A DNA stretch of 64,000 nucleotides, from positions 1,860,001 to 1,924,000 of the forward strand of contig CP136534.1 of the NCBI GenBank assembly GCA_051016205.1, read 5' to 3'. The notes beneath the pieces were generated by a model that saw only the letters and a program-made list of their open reading frames with translations, did no database searches and had not been told where the DNA came from. Shown piece after piece: positions 1-9,012 of the stretch; positions within the stretch are counted from its first letter, which is position 1, and every line of letters starts with the position of its first letter. The DNA comes from Acuticoccus sp051016205. Its GTDB lineage: Bacteria > Pseudomonadota > Alphaproteobacteria > Rhizobiales > Amorphaceae. The position numbers and the translations under genes are program-made.

Positions 1-1048
1 CCTGATCCGTCACCTGCAAAGGGGTTGGAACTTCCTGTCCGCTGACCGTGGCGAGGGCCTTGATATTCTGCCGGCCTCCCAACGGGTGGATGAGCGCAGC
101 TGGTATCTGGGCACCGCTGACGCCGTTTATCAGAACATCGACATCATCGAGAGCTACGCGCCTGAATACATTCTGATCCTCGCCGGCGACCACATCTACA
201 AACAGGATTACCAACTCATGCTCGCCCAGCATGTGGAGAGCGGTGCGGACGTGACGGTCGGCTGCGTTGAGGTGCCGCGGGAGGAGGCGTCGGCCTTCGG
301 CGTCATGCACATTGACGAGAACAGCAACATCATCGCGTTCGTGGAAAAGCCTGCCGACCCGCCCGCCATGCCGGGCCGGCCCGACACGGCGCTCGCCTCC
401 ATGGGCATTTACGTCTTCCGCACGGAGGACCTGTTTGAGCATCTGCGCGCCGACAATGCCGATCCCGACTCAGACCACGATTTCGGCCGCAACATCATCC
501 CCAACATCGTGAAGAACGGCAAAGCGGTGGCGCACACCTTCTCAGAAAGCTGCGTGCGCACGGGGCCTGATCGCGAGGCTTACTGGCGGGATGTGGGCAC
601 GGTGGACGCCTACTGGCAGGCCAACATCGACCTGACCGACTTCGACCCCGAGCTTGACCTTCACGACCGCGATTGGCCCATCTGGACCTATGCGGAGATC
701 ACCCCGCCGGCAAAATTCATCCACGATGAGGCCGACAGGCGGGGCTCTGCCACAAGTTCGTTGGTGTCGGGCGGGTGCATCATCTCAGGCAGCAACGTTG
801 ACCAGAGCCTTCTGTTCACCAACGTGCGCTGCCACTCCTACTCCAGCCTGTACCGCGTCGTGGCGCTGCCTGACGTCCACATTGGCCGCCATGCACGGCT
901 GAAGAACGTTGTCATCGACCGCACCGTCACCATCCCCGAAGGACTTGTGGTGGGCGAGGATCCTGAGCTCGACGCCAAGCGCTTCAGGCGCACCGACAGC
1001 GGCGTGTGCCTTATCACCCAGCCGATGATCGCGGCACTGTCGGACTGA
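1..1048 (+). CDS. glgC: Glucose-1-phosphate adenylyltransferase, 5'-truncated by window edge
   Basis: The enzyme makes ADP-glucose from glucose-1-phosphate and ATP, the committed step of bacterial glycogen synthesis. The frame is open from base 2 and gives 348 visible residues; the family is about 420 residues, so roughly 70 N-terminal residues with the nucleotide-binding loop lie outside the window. Seen in order: GTADAVYQN, AGDHIYKQDYQ, FGVMHIDE, FVEKPADPP (sugar-phosphate region), DHDFGRNIIP, YWRDVGTVDAYW, and the C-terminal beta-helix with LVSGGCIISGS. All match GlgC closely over the whole visible length. The gene ends 3 bases before glgA, so the two are very probably cotranscribed. No frameshift is seen. 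Confidence 0.96.
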   Translation, partial: LIRHLQRGWNFLSADRGEGLDILPASQRVDERSWYLGTADAVYQNIDIIESYAPEYILILAGDHIYKQDYQLMLAQHVESGADVTVGCVEVPREEASAFGVMHIDENSNIIAFVEKPADPPAMPGRPDTALASMGIYVFRTEDLFEHLRADNADPDSDHDFGRNIIPNIVKNGKAVAHTFSESCVRTGPDREAYWRDVGTVDAYWQANIDLTDFDPELDLHDRDWPIWTYAEITPPAKFIHDEADRRGSATSSLVSGGCIISGSNVDQSLLFTNVRCHSYSSLYRVVALPDVHIGRHARLKNVVIDRTVTIPEGLVVGEDPELDAKRFRRTDSGVCLITQPMIAALSD

Positions 1049-1051
1049 GCC

Positions 1052-2488
1052 ATGAACGTTCTTTTCGCCGCGTCCGAGTGCGCACCGTTCATCAAGACGG
1101 GCGGCCTGGCGGACGTGGTGGCCGCCTTGCCAAAAGCCCTTGCCGCAAAGGGCCTTTCGGTCCGTGTCCTGATCCCCGCCTATCCCTCCCTTGCGCCCAT
1201 GGTTCAGGCCGGCAAGACACTTGCGCGATACGAGCACCTTCCCGGCGGTGCGGCCGATATTGTTGCCTACACCGCCGAGGGGCTGGATCTTCTCCTCCTG
1301 GACGCACCGCATTTGTTTGCCCGCCCAGGCAACCCTTACGTGGACGGCAACGGCCACGACTATGGCGACAACCACATCCGCTTCGGCGCCCTGTCCAAGG
1401 CGGCCGGTCTTATTGCCCAGCAGGGCCTTGGCGGCTGGAAACCCGACATCCTTCACGCCCACGACTGGCAGGCTGGTCTTGCCCCGGTCTACATGCGCAT
1501 CGGCGAGGGGACGGCGGCAAAGGCCGTGACCACCATCCACAACATCGCTTTCCAAGGCTGCTTTCCCGGACACGCCCTGCGCGACCTGTGGCTGTCGCTG
1601 GAGCACTTCCACAGGGAGAGTTTTGAGTATTACGGCGCCGTCAGCTTCCTCAAAGGCGGTCTCATGTGGTCCGACAGGATCACCACCGTCAGCCCCACCT
1701 ACGCGCGCGAGATCACCACACCCACCTACGGCCTTGGCTTTGAGGGGATCCTCGCCGCACGGCGTGAGCATCTGACCGGCATCTTGAACGGCGTCGACCT
1801 TGATGTGTGGGACCCTGCCACTGACCCCGCCCTCGCAAAGACCTACAATGCCGGCGACACCGCAGGCCGTGCCGCCAACCGGCGTCGGCTGCTCGGCCAT
1901 TTCGGCCTTTCAATGTCAGACGATGCGCCGCTGTTTTGCATCGTCACGCGCCTTACAGCGCAAAAGGGGGTGGACCTGCTCCTGGGCGCCCTGCCGCGCC
2001 TTCTTGCCCATGGGGCAGGGTTGGTGGCCCTCGGCTCGGGCGATCCGCGCCTTGAAATGGGTCTGCGCGCTGCCGCCCATCACCACCCGCAGCGTGTGGG
2101 CGTGAAAATCGGCTACGATGAGGGTCTGTCCCACCTCATGCAGGGCGGGGCGGACGTCATCATCATCCCTTCACGGTTCGAGCCATGCGGGCTGACGCAA
2201 CTCTACGGCCTTCGCTATGGCTGTCTGCCTTTGGTGGCGCGCACAGGCGGCCTTGCCGACACCGTGATCGACGCCAACGAAGCGGCGTTGACCATGAATG
2301 TTGCCACAGGCTTCCAGTTCTCCCCCGTCACGCAGAATGCGTTGGGCGATGCCGTCGACAGGGCGTGCGAGGCTTTTGCCGACAAAATGCTGTGGCGCAC
2401 CATGATGGACAACGCCATGGACCAGCCGGTGGGCTGGGACCGGTCCGCCGATGCCTACCGCGCCCTTTACGAGGACGCGCTCGGCTGA
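1052..2488 (+). CDS. glgA: Glycogen synthase (ADP-glucose type)
   Basis: This GT5 glycosyltransferase transfers glucose from ADP-glucose to the non-reducing end of an alpha-1,4-glucan. At 478 residues it has the normal GlgA length. The N-terminal ADP-glucose-binding motif KTGGLADV is at residues 15-22; HAHDWQAGL lies near residue 140; the C-terminal GT-B half carries PSRFEPCGLTQLYGLRYG, including the conserved glutamate. The ATG start is 3 bases after the glgC stop with only a weak ribosome-binding site, which suggests translational coupling. It belongs to the glgC-glgA-pgm-galM unit. A branching enzyme is not in the window and may lie upstream. Confidence 0.97.
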   Translation: MNVLFAASECAPFIKTGGLADVVAALPKALAAKGLSVRVLIPAYPSLAPMVQAGKTLARYEHLPGGAADIVAYTAEGLDLLLLDAPHLFARPGNPYVDGNGHDYGDNHIRFGALSKAAGLIAQQGLGGWKPDILHAHDWQAGLAPVYMRIGEGTAAKAVTTIHNIAFQGCFPGHALRDLWLSLEHFHRESFEYYGAVSFLKGGLMWSDRITTVSPTYAREITTPTYGLGFEGILAARREHLTGILNGVDLDVWDPATDPALAKTYNAGDTAGRAANRRRLLGHFGLSMSDDAPLFCIVTRLTAQKGVDLLLGALPRLLAHGAGLVALGSGDPRLEMGLRAAAHHHPQRVGVKIGYDEGLSHLMQGGADVIIIPSRFEPCGLTQLYGLRYGCLPLVARTGGLADTVIDANEAALTMNVATGFQFSPVTQNALGDAVDRACEAFADKMLWRTMMDNAMDQPVGWDRSADAYRALYEDALG

Positions 2489-2525
2489 CGCGCTGCACCC
2501 CTTTCGTCAACTCAGGATCCCCGTC

Positions 2526-4157
2526 ATGACTGTGAAGACCGTCGCCACGACCCCCTTCGAGGGCCAAAAGCCCGGCACGTCGGGGCTGCGCGCCAAGACG
2601 CGGGTCTTCATGCAAGACGGCTACCTGGAGAACTTCATTCAATGCGTGTTCGAGGCCGTTGGCCCCGTGGACGGCAAGACGCTGACGGTGGGAGGCGACG
2701 GGCGCTACTTCAACAAGACCGCCATTCAGACGATCCTGAAGATGGCCGCCGCCAACCGGGTCGCTCGGGTTGTCGTCGGTCAGGACGGGCTGTTGTCGAC
2801 GCCCGCCGCCTCAGCGGTCATCCGCGCCCGCAAGACCGATGGCGGCCTCATTCTCTCCGCCAGCCACAACCCCGGTGGCGAGAGCGGTGACTTTGGGGTG
2901 AAGTACAACATCCCCGCAGGCGGCCCTGCGCCCGAAGCCATCACAAGTGCCATACATGCGCGCACCAAGACCATCGACGCCTACAAGATCCTCGATGCCG
3001 GCGACGTCGACCTCTCCAGCCTCGGCGAAAGCCAGCTTGGCGACATGGTGGTGGAGGTGATCGACCCCGTCGCCATCTACCGCGATCTGATGGAGACCCT
3101 TTTCGACTTTAGCGCCATCAAGGACCTTTTCGCATCGGGCGTCAGGATGCGGTTCGATGCCATGCACGCCGTCACGGGTCCCTACGCCACACAGATCCTG
3201 GAAGGGGTCTTGGGCGCCCCAGAAGGGACCGTCATCAACGGCACGCCACTGCCTGATTTTGGCGGCGGCCATCCCGACCCCAACCCCGTCTACGCCAAGG
3301 CCTTGATGGACGAGATGTTCAGCGACGATGCGCCCGATTTTGGCGCAGCGTCCGACGGGGACGGCGACCGCAACATGATTGTGGGACGGGGCGTCTACGT
3401 CACCCCCTCCGACAGCCTGGCGGTCTTGGCCGCCAACGCGCACCTGGCGCCGGGCTATCAAGACGGCATCAAAGGGATCGCACGGTCCATGCCCACCTCC
3501 CGCGCGGCCGACAGGGTGGCCGAAGCGCTCGGCGTGCCGGCCTTTGCAACGCCAACGGGGTGGAAGTTTTTCGGCACGCTTCTGGACGCCGAGAAAGCCA
3601 CCATCTGCGGCGAGGAGAGCGCCGGCACGGGCTCCAACCACGTGCGCGAGAAAGACGGGCTTTGGGCGGTCCTGTTGTGGCTCAACATCCTTGCTGTGCG
3701 CAGGCAATCGGTGGCCGAAATCCTCACCGATCACTGGCGTCGCCATGGCCGCGACTACTACTCCCGCCACGACTATGAGGCGCTGGAAAACGCCAAGGCC
3801 GACGCGTTGATGGATGACCTGCGCGAAAGGCTCGCCGACCTTCCAGGCAAAACCATCGCCGGCCTCACCGTTACCGAGACGGACGATTTTGCCTACACCG
3901 ACCCCGTGGATGGCTCGCGCGCGGAACAGCAGGGCATTCGCGTGGTGTTCGGCGAGGCCGCCCGCGCCGTCTTCCGCCTCTCAGGCACAGGGACGGAAGG
4001 GGCGACCCTTCGCGTCTATCTTGAGCGTTTCGAGCCCGACCCCGAGAGCCAGGGTGAGGAAACGCAGGCAGCCCTTCGCCCCGTCATCGATGCGGCTGAG
4101 GCCCTGTGCGACATCAAAGGCCGTTTCGGGCGCGAGGGTCCGGACGTTCGCACGTGA
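2526..4157 (+). CDS. pgm: Phosphoglucomutase, alpha-D-glucose specific
   Basis: The enzyme interconverts glucose-1-phosphate and glucose-6-phosphate, linking glycogen synthesis and breakdown to central metabolism. The chosen ATG (2526) gives 543 residues, the length of E. coli Pgm, and the N-terminus TTPFEGQKPGTSGLRAKT is the usual phosphate-binding start. The phospho-serine loop ILSASHNPGG has the catalytic serine at residue 113; the metal site ASDGDGDRNM and the sugar-recognition loop GEESAGTG follow. The frame stays open 25 codons upstream of 2526, but those codons overlap the end of glgA and do not look like protein. AGGA lies upstream at reasonable spacing. The stop codon shares one base with the galM start. 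Confidence 0.96.
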   Translation: MTVKTVATTPFEGQKPGTSGLRAKTRVFMQDGYLENFIQCVFEAVGPVDGKTLTVGGDGRYFNKTAIQTILKMAAANRVARVVVGQDGLLSTPAASAVIRARKTDGGLILSASHNPGGESGDFGVKYNIPAGGPAPEAITSAIHARTKTIDAYKILDAGDVDLSSLGESQLGDMVVEVIDPVAIYRDLMETLFDFSAIKDLFASGVRMRFDAMHAVTGPYATQILEGVLGAPEGTVINGTPLPDFGGGHPDPNPVYAKALMDEMFSDDAPDFGAASDGDGDRNMIVGRGVYVTPSDSLAVLAANAHLAPGYQDGIKGIARSMPTSRAADRVAEALGVPAFATPTGWKFFGTLLDAEKATICGEESAGTGSNHVREKDGLWAVLLWLNILAVRRQSVAEILTDHWRRHGRDYYSRHDYEALENAKADALMDDLRERLADLPGKTIAGLTVTETDDFAYTDPVDGSRAEQQGIRVVFGEAARAVFRLSGTGTEGATLRVYLERFEPDPESQGEETQAALRPVIDAAEALCDIKGRFGREGPDVRT

Positions 4158-5143
4158 TGACAAACGTGCGCACCGTCGCCACCCACAAAGGCGAACCCGT
4201 CAAGGAGGCCGTCCTTACCTCTGACGCCGGCGTGACGGTCACCATTCTGTCCTACGGCGCCCTCGTGCGCGACTGGACGGTGAAGGACCGGGAAGGCAAG
4301 ACGCGCACCGTCACCCTTGGGTTCGACAGTTTCGAGCCCTACCCTGACTACAGCCGATCGTTCGGGATTGTCGCAGGGCGCATTGCCAACCGCGTGCGCA
4401 ACGGGCGCTTTGAGATTGCCGGCAAGACCTACCAGCTCGACATCAACAAGCCGCCCCATCACATCCATGGTGGACGCGAGGGGCTCGGTGTCTGCCTGTG
4501 GTCTCTGGAAGCCGACGGGCAGGAAGCAAGGCTCGCCCTGAAGAGCCCCGACGGCCACATGGGCTACCCCGGAACGGTGGACTTTGAGGTGCGCTACCGC
4601 CTCACTGGCCACACCCTCACCGTGACCATGGCCGGTATGCCTGACCGCCCAACACCCATCGCCCTCGCCCAACACTCCTACTACAACCTCAGTGGTGGCG
4701 GGCGCATCGACGACCATCGCCTGACCGTGGCGGCCGACAGGGTCTGCGTGGTCGATGCCGACACCGTGCCCACAGGCGCGCTTCAGGATGTGGCGGGGAC
4801 GCCCCTCGATTTTCGCGTCTCACGCCGGGTGGAGGCCCTAGAGCTCGACAACAACTTCTGCCTGACGGGCGCGAGGCCCGCAGCGGTCCTTGAGACGGAC
4901 GACATGGTGCTGACGCTCGCAACGGACCGCCCGGGGCTGCAGGTCTACAGCGCCTTCGACATGCCCAACATCCCTGTGCCTGGTCTGCGCGGGACACGGT
5001 ACGGGCCGTTCAGCGGGCTTGCCCTTGAGGGGCAGGATTGGCCTGATGCGGTCAACCACCCGCACTTTCCGTCGGTGATCAGAACGCCGGACAATCCCTA
5101 TCGGCAGGAAACGGCCATCACCATTGCGCCGCGACCGCAATGA
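4157..5143 (+). CDS. galM: Aldose 1-epimerase (mutarotase)
   Basis: Interconverts alpha and beta anomers of aldoses, usually glucose or galactose. The ATG at 4157 overlaps the pgm stop by one base (TGATG) and yields 328 residues, close to GalM length. Conserved features are NRVRNGRF near residue 78, HIHGG with His104, AQHSYYNLSG with the catalytic His173, and the glutamate in LALEGQDWPD near the C-terminus. It is a single-domain beta-sandwich enzyme with no signal peptide, hence cytoplasmic. Its place at the end of glgC-glgA-pgm suggests a role in hexose flow into or out of glycogen. An in-frame GTG one codon upstream is possible but unnecessary. Confidence 0.93.
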   Translation: MTNVRTVATHKGEPVKEAVLTSDAGVTVTILSYGALVRDWTVKDREGKTRTVTLGFDSFEPYPDYSRSFGIVAGRIANRVRNGRFEIAGKTYQLDINKPPHHIHGGREGLGVCLWSLEADGQEARLALKSPDGHMGYPGTVDFEVRYRLTGHTLTVTMAGMPDRPTPIALAQHSYYNLSGGGRIDDHRLTVAADRVCVVDADTVPTGALQDVAGTPLDFRVSRRVEALELDNNFCLTGARPAAVLETDDMVLTLATDRPGLQVYSAFDMPNIPVPGLRGTRYGPFSGLALEGQDWPDAVNHPHFPSVIRTPDNPYRQETAITIAPRPQ

Positions 5144-5288
5144 AGGGAGTTCGGTCCGTAACGGCGTGAGGGTGACCCGGCCGGCTGGTGACAGTCCCTA
5201 TACGTGAGCCGCCTGCACACGGTTGCTTGCGTGGGGTCGGTGGCTCGGCTACCTCCGGGCACACAAGAAAGATACGGGAGAAGCCACG

Positions 5289-6224
5289 ATGCATCACGGT
5301 ACGGTCGACGTTCCACTCATACAGTCCAGCATTTTGTCCGTCCCGCCCCTTTGCAGGGACGATAAGCTGGCGCCGAACCGCGCCGAGATGACCAGGCTTG
5401 CCCGCTACCTGCACGACGGCGGCGTCAAAACGCTGATGTACGGTGGCAATGCGCTCTTCTACCACGTCGGCGTCAATGAGTACGCCGCTCTCCTGGACGC
5501 CCTTGAAGAGACCGCACCAGAAGATGCCTGGGTCATCCCCTCCATCGGGCCCGACTATGGACGCATGATGGAACAGGCGGCGGTCCTGCGCGGGCGGCGC
5601 TTTCCTGCCGCTATGGTGCTGCCTGCCACATTCCCCGTGACGGCTGAGGGGCTTGAGATCGGGATTCGCCATGCGGCCCAGGCCATCGGCGCGCCCGTCA
5701 TCGCCTACGTCAAGCACGAGGGCGGGCTTGAGCCGGACCAGTTGGCGCGCCTCGTCAATGAGGGTGTGGCGTGCGCGGTGAAGTACGCTATCGTCCGCGA
5801 CGATCCCTCCAAGGACGCGTTCTTGGACCGTCTTCTGGATGGCGTCGGTTCGGCCGACAAGATCATTTCAGGCATTGGCGAGCGGCCTGTGATCGACCAT
5901 TGGGCAAAGGGCTTGCGCGCCTTCACCTCAGGCTCGGTCTGCGTGGCGCCTGCGCTCTCCGACGAGATCCGTCTGGCACTCCAGTCGGGCGACACGGCAA
6001 GGGCGGAAGAGTTGCGCGCCCACTTCATCCCCCTTGAGGACCTGCGCGATGGGATCAGCCCCATCCGCGTCCTCCATGAGGCCGTCGATGCCGCGGGGAT
6101 TGCTGCCACCGGCCCGATGCTGCCGTTGATGACCCGCCTTTCCGGTCAGAGCGCTGCGGAGGTGGCTTCTGTCGCCCGCGCCCTTGCCGCGCTGAATACC
6201 CCCACACGACACGCAGCCGAATAG
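5289..6224 (+). CDS. Dihydrodipicolinate synthase/N-acetylneuraminate lyase family protein
   Basis: A 311-residue TIM-barrel of the DHDPS superfamily, whose members cleave or dehydrate 2-keto acids through a lysine Schiff base. The likely Schiff-base lysine is K165 in CAVKYAI, and Tyr140 in AYVKHEGG occupies the position of the catalytic tyrosine. The usual GTTGE loop is replaced by YGGNALFYHVG (51-61), so this is not lysine-pathway DapA. It is first in an operon with an alpha-ketoglutarate-semialdehyde-type dehydrogenase and a keto-acid hydratase, which fits 2-keto-3-deoxy sugar-acid dehydratases or aldolases, or hydroxyproline breakdown. ATG 5289 follows GGGAGA at good spacing; in-frame codons upstream look non-coding. 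The substrate is not known. Confidence 0.8.
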   Translation: MHHGTVDVPLIQSSILSVPPLCRDDKLAPNRAEMTRLARYLHDGGVKTLMYGGNALFYHVGVNEYAALLDALEETAPEDAWVIPSIGPDYGRMMEQAAVLRGRRFPAAMVLPATFPVTAEGLEIGIRHAAQAIGAPVIAYVKHEGGLEPDQLARLVNEGVACAVKYAIVRDDPSKDAFLDRLLDGVGSADKIISGIGERPVIDHWAKGLRAFTSGSVCVAPALSDEIRLALQSGDTARAEELRAHFIPLEDLRDGISPIRVLHEAVDAAGIAATGPMLPLMTRLSGQSAAEVASVARALAALNTPTRHAAE

Positions 6225-6233
6225 GAGCGCACC

Positions 6234-7673
6234 ATGGACCTTCATCACAATCTGATCGGCGGCGAATGGACCGAAGGGTCCGACGTTTCGGAAAACATCA
6301 ACCCCTCCAACACCGATGACGTGGTTGGCCGCTACGCCCGTGCCGATGAGGCGCAGACGAAAAAGGCCATTGCCGCCGCGAAAGATGCCTCCTACGCCTG
6401 GTCGCGGTCCAACCCCCAGCAGCGCCACGACGTCCTGCAAGCGGCCGCCAACGAACTGATGGCCCGCAAGGCAGAGCTGGGCGACCTGCTGGCCCGCGAA
6501 GAGGGCAAAACCCTTGCCGAAGGTGTGGGCGAGGCGACCCGCGCGGCGCAGATTTTCGACTTTTATGCAGGCGAAGCGCTGCGTCTGGCAGGCGAGACGC
6601 TCCCCTCCATCCGCCCCGGTGTGGGGATCGAGATCACCCGCGAGGCCATGGGCGTGGTCGGCATCATTACGCCCTGGAACTTCCCCATCGCGATCCCCGC
6701 GTGGAAGATTGCGCCGGCCCTTTGCTACGGCAACACGGTGGTGCTGAAGCCCGCCGATCTGGTGCCTGGCTGCGCCTGGGCCCTTGCCGACATCTTGAAG
6801 CGCGCAGGCCTTCCTGACGGGGTGTTGAACCTTGTCATGGGCCGCGGCCGTGTGGTGGGCGAGGCGATCCTCTCCTCCGCCGACGTGGACGCTTTGACGT
6901 TCACAGGGTCGGTCGCCACAGGCAAGCACGTCGCTCAAAAGTGCGTTGAGCACATGCGCAAGTTCCAGCTAGAAATGGGCGGCAAGAACCCCCTCGTGGT
7001 GCTGGACGATGCCGACCTCGACACAGCCGTCGGGTGCGCTGTCAATGGCGCTTTCTTTTCCACCGGCCAAAGGTGCACCGCCTCCTCCCGCCTGATTGTG
7101 ACGGAGGGCATTCACGACCGTTTCGTCGCTGCCATGGTGGACAAGTTGAAGTCCCTCAATGTGGACGATGCGCGCAAAGAGGGCACCCACATCGGCCCCG
7201 TGGTGGACCAGAGCCAGCTTGAGACCGACCTTGACTACCTCAAGATCGGCCGCGAGGAAGATGGCGCCACGCTGACCTGGGGTGGCGAGCGGCTGAACAG
7301 GTCCACCCCGGGCTTTTACCTCCAGCCGGCGCTCTTCACCGATACGCGCAATGACATGCGCATCAACCGTGAAGAGATTTTTGGTCCCGTCGCCACTGTC
7401 ATCCGCGTGAAGGATTATGACGAGGCGCTTGCGGTGGCCAACGACACCAAATTCGGCCTGTCGTCAGGCATTTGCACCACGAGCCTGAAGTACGCCACCG
7501 ACTTCAAGCGCAATGCCGAGGCGGGGATGGTGATGGTCAACCTTCCCACCGCGGGCGTCGACCCGCACGTGCCCTTCGGTGGGCGCAAGGGCTCCAGCTA
7601 CGGCCCGCGCGAACAGGGGCGCTATGCGGCCGAGTTCTACACCACCGTCAAGACCGGCTACACCCTCTCATGA
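6234..7673 (+). CDS. Aldehyde dehydrogenase, alpha-ketoglutarate-semialdehyde type
   Basis: An NAD(P)-dependent aldehyde dehydrogenase of 479 residues. The family oxidises semialdehydes to acids; segments such as RYARADEAQ (34-42), GEALRLAGETLPSIRPGV (113-130) and NLVMGRGRVVGE (199-210) are characteristic of the 2,5-dioxopentanoate (alpha-ketoglutarate semialdehyde) dehydrogenases of pentose, glucarate and hydroxyproline catabolism. The catalytic cysteine is C281 in STGQRCTASS, the general base E247 in QLEMGGKN, and the cofactor loop is FTGSVATGK (223-231). It lies 9 bases after the DHDPS-family gene and overlaps the next gene by 4 bases, so operon expression is very likely. Class assignment is firm; the exact semialdehyde is inferred. 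Confidence 0.9.
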   Translation: MDLHHNLIGGEWTEGSDVSENINPSNTDDVVGRYARADEAQTKKAIAAAKDASYAWSRSNPQQRHDVLQAAANELMARKAELGDLLAREEGKTLAEGVGEATRAAQIFDFYAGEALRLAGETLPSIRPGVGIEITREAMGVVGIITPWNFPIAIPAWKIAPALCYGNTVVLKPADLVPGCAWALADILKRAGLPDGVLNLVMGRGRVVGEAILSSADVDALTFTGSVATGKHVAQKCVEHMRKFQLEMGGKNPLVVLDDADLDTAVGCAVNGAFFSTGQRCTASSRLIVTEGIHDRFVAAMVDKLKSLNVDDARKEGTHIGPVVDQSQLETDLDYLKIGREEDGATLTWGGERLNRSTPGFYLQPALFTDTRNDMRINREEIFGPVATVIRVKDYDEALAVANDTKFGLSSGICTTSLKYATDFKRNAEAGMVMVNLPTAGVDPHVPFGGRKGSSYGPREQGRYAAEFYTTVKTGYTLS

Positions 7674-8428
7674 GCGACGCCGAGCGCCTTGCCGCAGCCT
7701 TCAAGGGCGGCGGCCGGATTGCGGGTTTGAACAATCCGCCTGCCACGGTCGACGAGGGCTATGACATCCAAGATGCCATGCGCGCCGCCCTCGACCGCCC
7801 CGTGGTTGGCTGGAAGGTGGCCGCGGCAACGCCCAAGGGGCAGGCGGCGCTTGGGGTCGATGCCCCCACCGTCGCCCCGCTCCTTGAGGGGATGATTGTG
7901 CCGGCCGACACCGTGTTCGCCGTCGGGTCGTTCTATGCCCCTGAGTTCGAGGCCGAAATTGCCATCGAGCTTGCCTCGCCTCTGTCGGGAGAAGTCACCC
8001 CTGAGGATGTGCGTGTGGCGGCCACAGGCTTTCGTCTTGCCATTGAAGTGGCCGACACGCGCTACCTCGACAAGCGCGCCCAGAGCCCAGCCGCGGTGAT
8101 TGCCGACCTCAACTCCAGCGCGGCCCTCGTGGTTGGCCAGCTTCAGGACATGCAGCTCCTTCGCACCGCCGCAAAAGCGGAAGTGACCGGCAGGATTGGC
8201 GACGGCAACCTCGTGGAGCCGATGCCCGCCGACAACAGGCCTGACCCCCTGGCGGTGGTGGCGTTCCTGTCAGGCTTCCTGCATGGGCGCGGGCAGGGCC
8301 TTGCTGCGGGGTCTATCATCACCACAGGCACTCATGTGGTGCCGACACCGAGCCCGCCAGGGGCCATCGGTGCCAATTTCGTCAATGTGGGGCGGATTGG
8401 TGCCCGCTTGTCGCAGGCACGGCCATGA
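7670..8428 (+). CDS. 2-keto-4-pentenoate hydratase family protein
   Basis: A 252-residue protein of the MhpD/fumarylacetoacetase-fold family, which hydrates or otherwise processes 2-keto acids using a divalent metal. The start ATG overlaps the dehydrogenase stop (ATGA). The hallmark metal-ligand segment FEAEIAIEL is present near residue 96, as are VGWKVAAATPKGQAALGV (substrate region) and the late SIITTGTHV strand matching the IILTG motif of MhpD. Its operon sits with a DHDPS-family lyase and a semialdehyde dehydrogenase rather than aromatic meta-cleavage genes, so the substrate is probably an aliphatic 2-keto-3-deoxy acid. It could also be an acylpyruvase-like or oxaloacetate-decarboxylase-like member of the fold. 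Confidence 0.8.
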   Translation: MSDAERLAAAFKGGGRIAGLNNPPATVDEGYDIQDAMRAALDRPVVGWKVAAATPKGQAALGVDAPTVAPLLEGMIVPADTVFAVGSFYAPEFEAEIAIELASPLSGEVTPEDVRVAATGFRLAIEVADTRYLDKRAQSPAAVIADLNSSAALVVGQLQDMQLLRTAAKAEVTGRIGDGNLVEPMPADNRPDPLAVVAFLSGFLHGRGQGLAAGSIITTGTHVVPTPSPPGAIGANFVNVGRIGARLSQARP

Positions 8429-8985
8429 GCGCGGCCGAGAACGGCGCAGGCGGTGGTGGCGGCCAGGGGGTGGCGCACCCCGGCGGGCCGCTACCGGCGC
8501 TGACGGTGCCTTTGGTGGGGGGTGGGCAGCGCGCATATGGGCCGGATAAGCCCGGCTGGTCGCTCCTCATCATCTATCGCGGGCGCCATTGTCCGCGCTG
8601 CAAGACCTACCTCAACAAGCTGAGTGGGATGCTTGAGGCGTTTGCCGAGCGCGACGTGGATGTGACCGTGACCTCAGCCGACCCGCCAGAGCGTGCCAGC
8701 GCCGACGTGGATGAATTCGGCTGGCGCATGCCCGTGGGGCACTCTCTGACCCTTGAGGACATGGATCGGCTCGGCCTTTTTGTCTCCGATCCGGCCTCGC
8801 CCCAAGAAACCGACAGGCCGTTTGCCGAGCCAGGCCTCTTCCTCATCAACCCTGACGGCAATGTTCACATGATGGGAACGTCGAACGCGGCCTCCTGTCG
8901 GCCGGACCTTGACCTCGTGCTCGACGGCATCATCGGCATTCAAACGCGTGGGTTGCCTGTGCGGGGGACCCGTAGTCTCGTGTGA
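8425..8985 (+). CDS. AhpC/TSA-like redoxin
   Basis: A 186-residue thioredoxin-fold protein of the peroxiredoxin-like (AhpC/TSA, redoxin) group. After a Gly-rich N-terminal stretch, the core strand SLLIIYRGRHCPRCKTYL carries a CxxC pair at C56 and C59; downstream are TVTSADPPERA, a GLFVSDP segment, and EPGLFLINPDGNVHM, typical of peroxiredoxin-like proteins. It starts inside the stop of the preceding hydratase (ATGA), so it is translationally coupled to a keto-acid catabolic operon, an unusual partner for a thiol protein. No signal peptide is seen. It may protect a sensitive enzyme or act as a thiol reductase; substrate unknown. Confidence 0.8.
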   Translation: MSAAENGAGGGGGQGVAHPGGPLPALTVPLVGGGQRAYGPDKPGWSLLIIYRGRHCPRCKTYLNKLSGMLEAFAERDVDVTVTSADPPERASADVDEFGWRMPVGHSLTLEDMDRLGLFVSDPASPQETDRPFAEPGLFLINPDGNVHMMGTSNAASCRPDLDLVLDGIIGIQTRGLPVRGTRSLV

Positions 8986-9012
8986 TGCCAATGCGTTGCC
9001 CCGGCGTCATGG

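Noticed and set aside
785..1900. Minus-strand open frame of 371 codons opposite glgC and glgA
   Set aside because: It crosses the boundary of two firm genes and has no similarity that I recognise.
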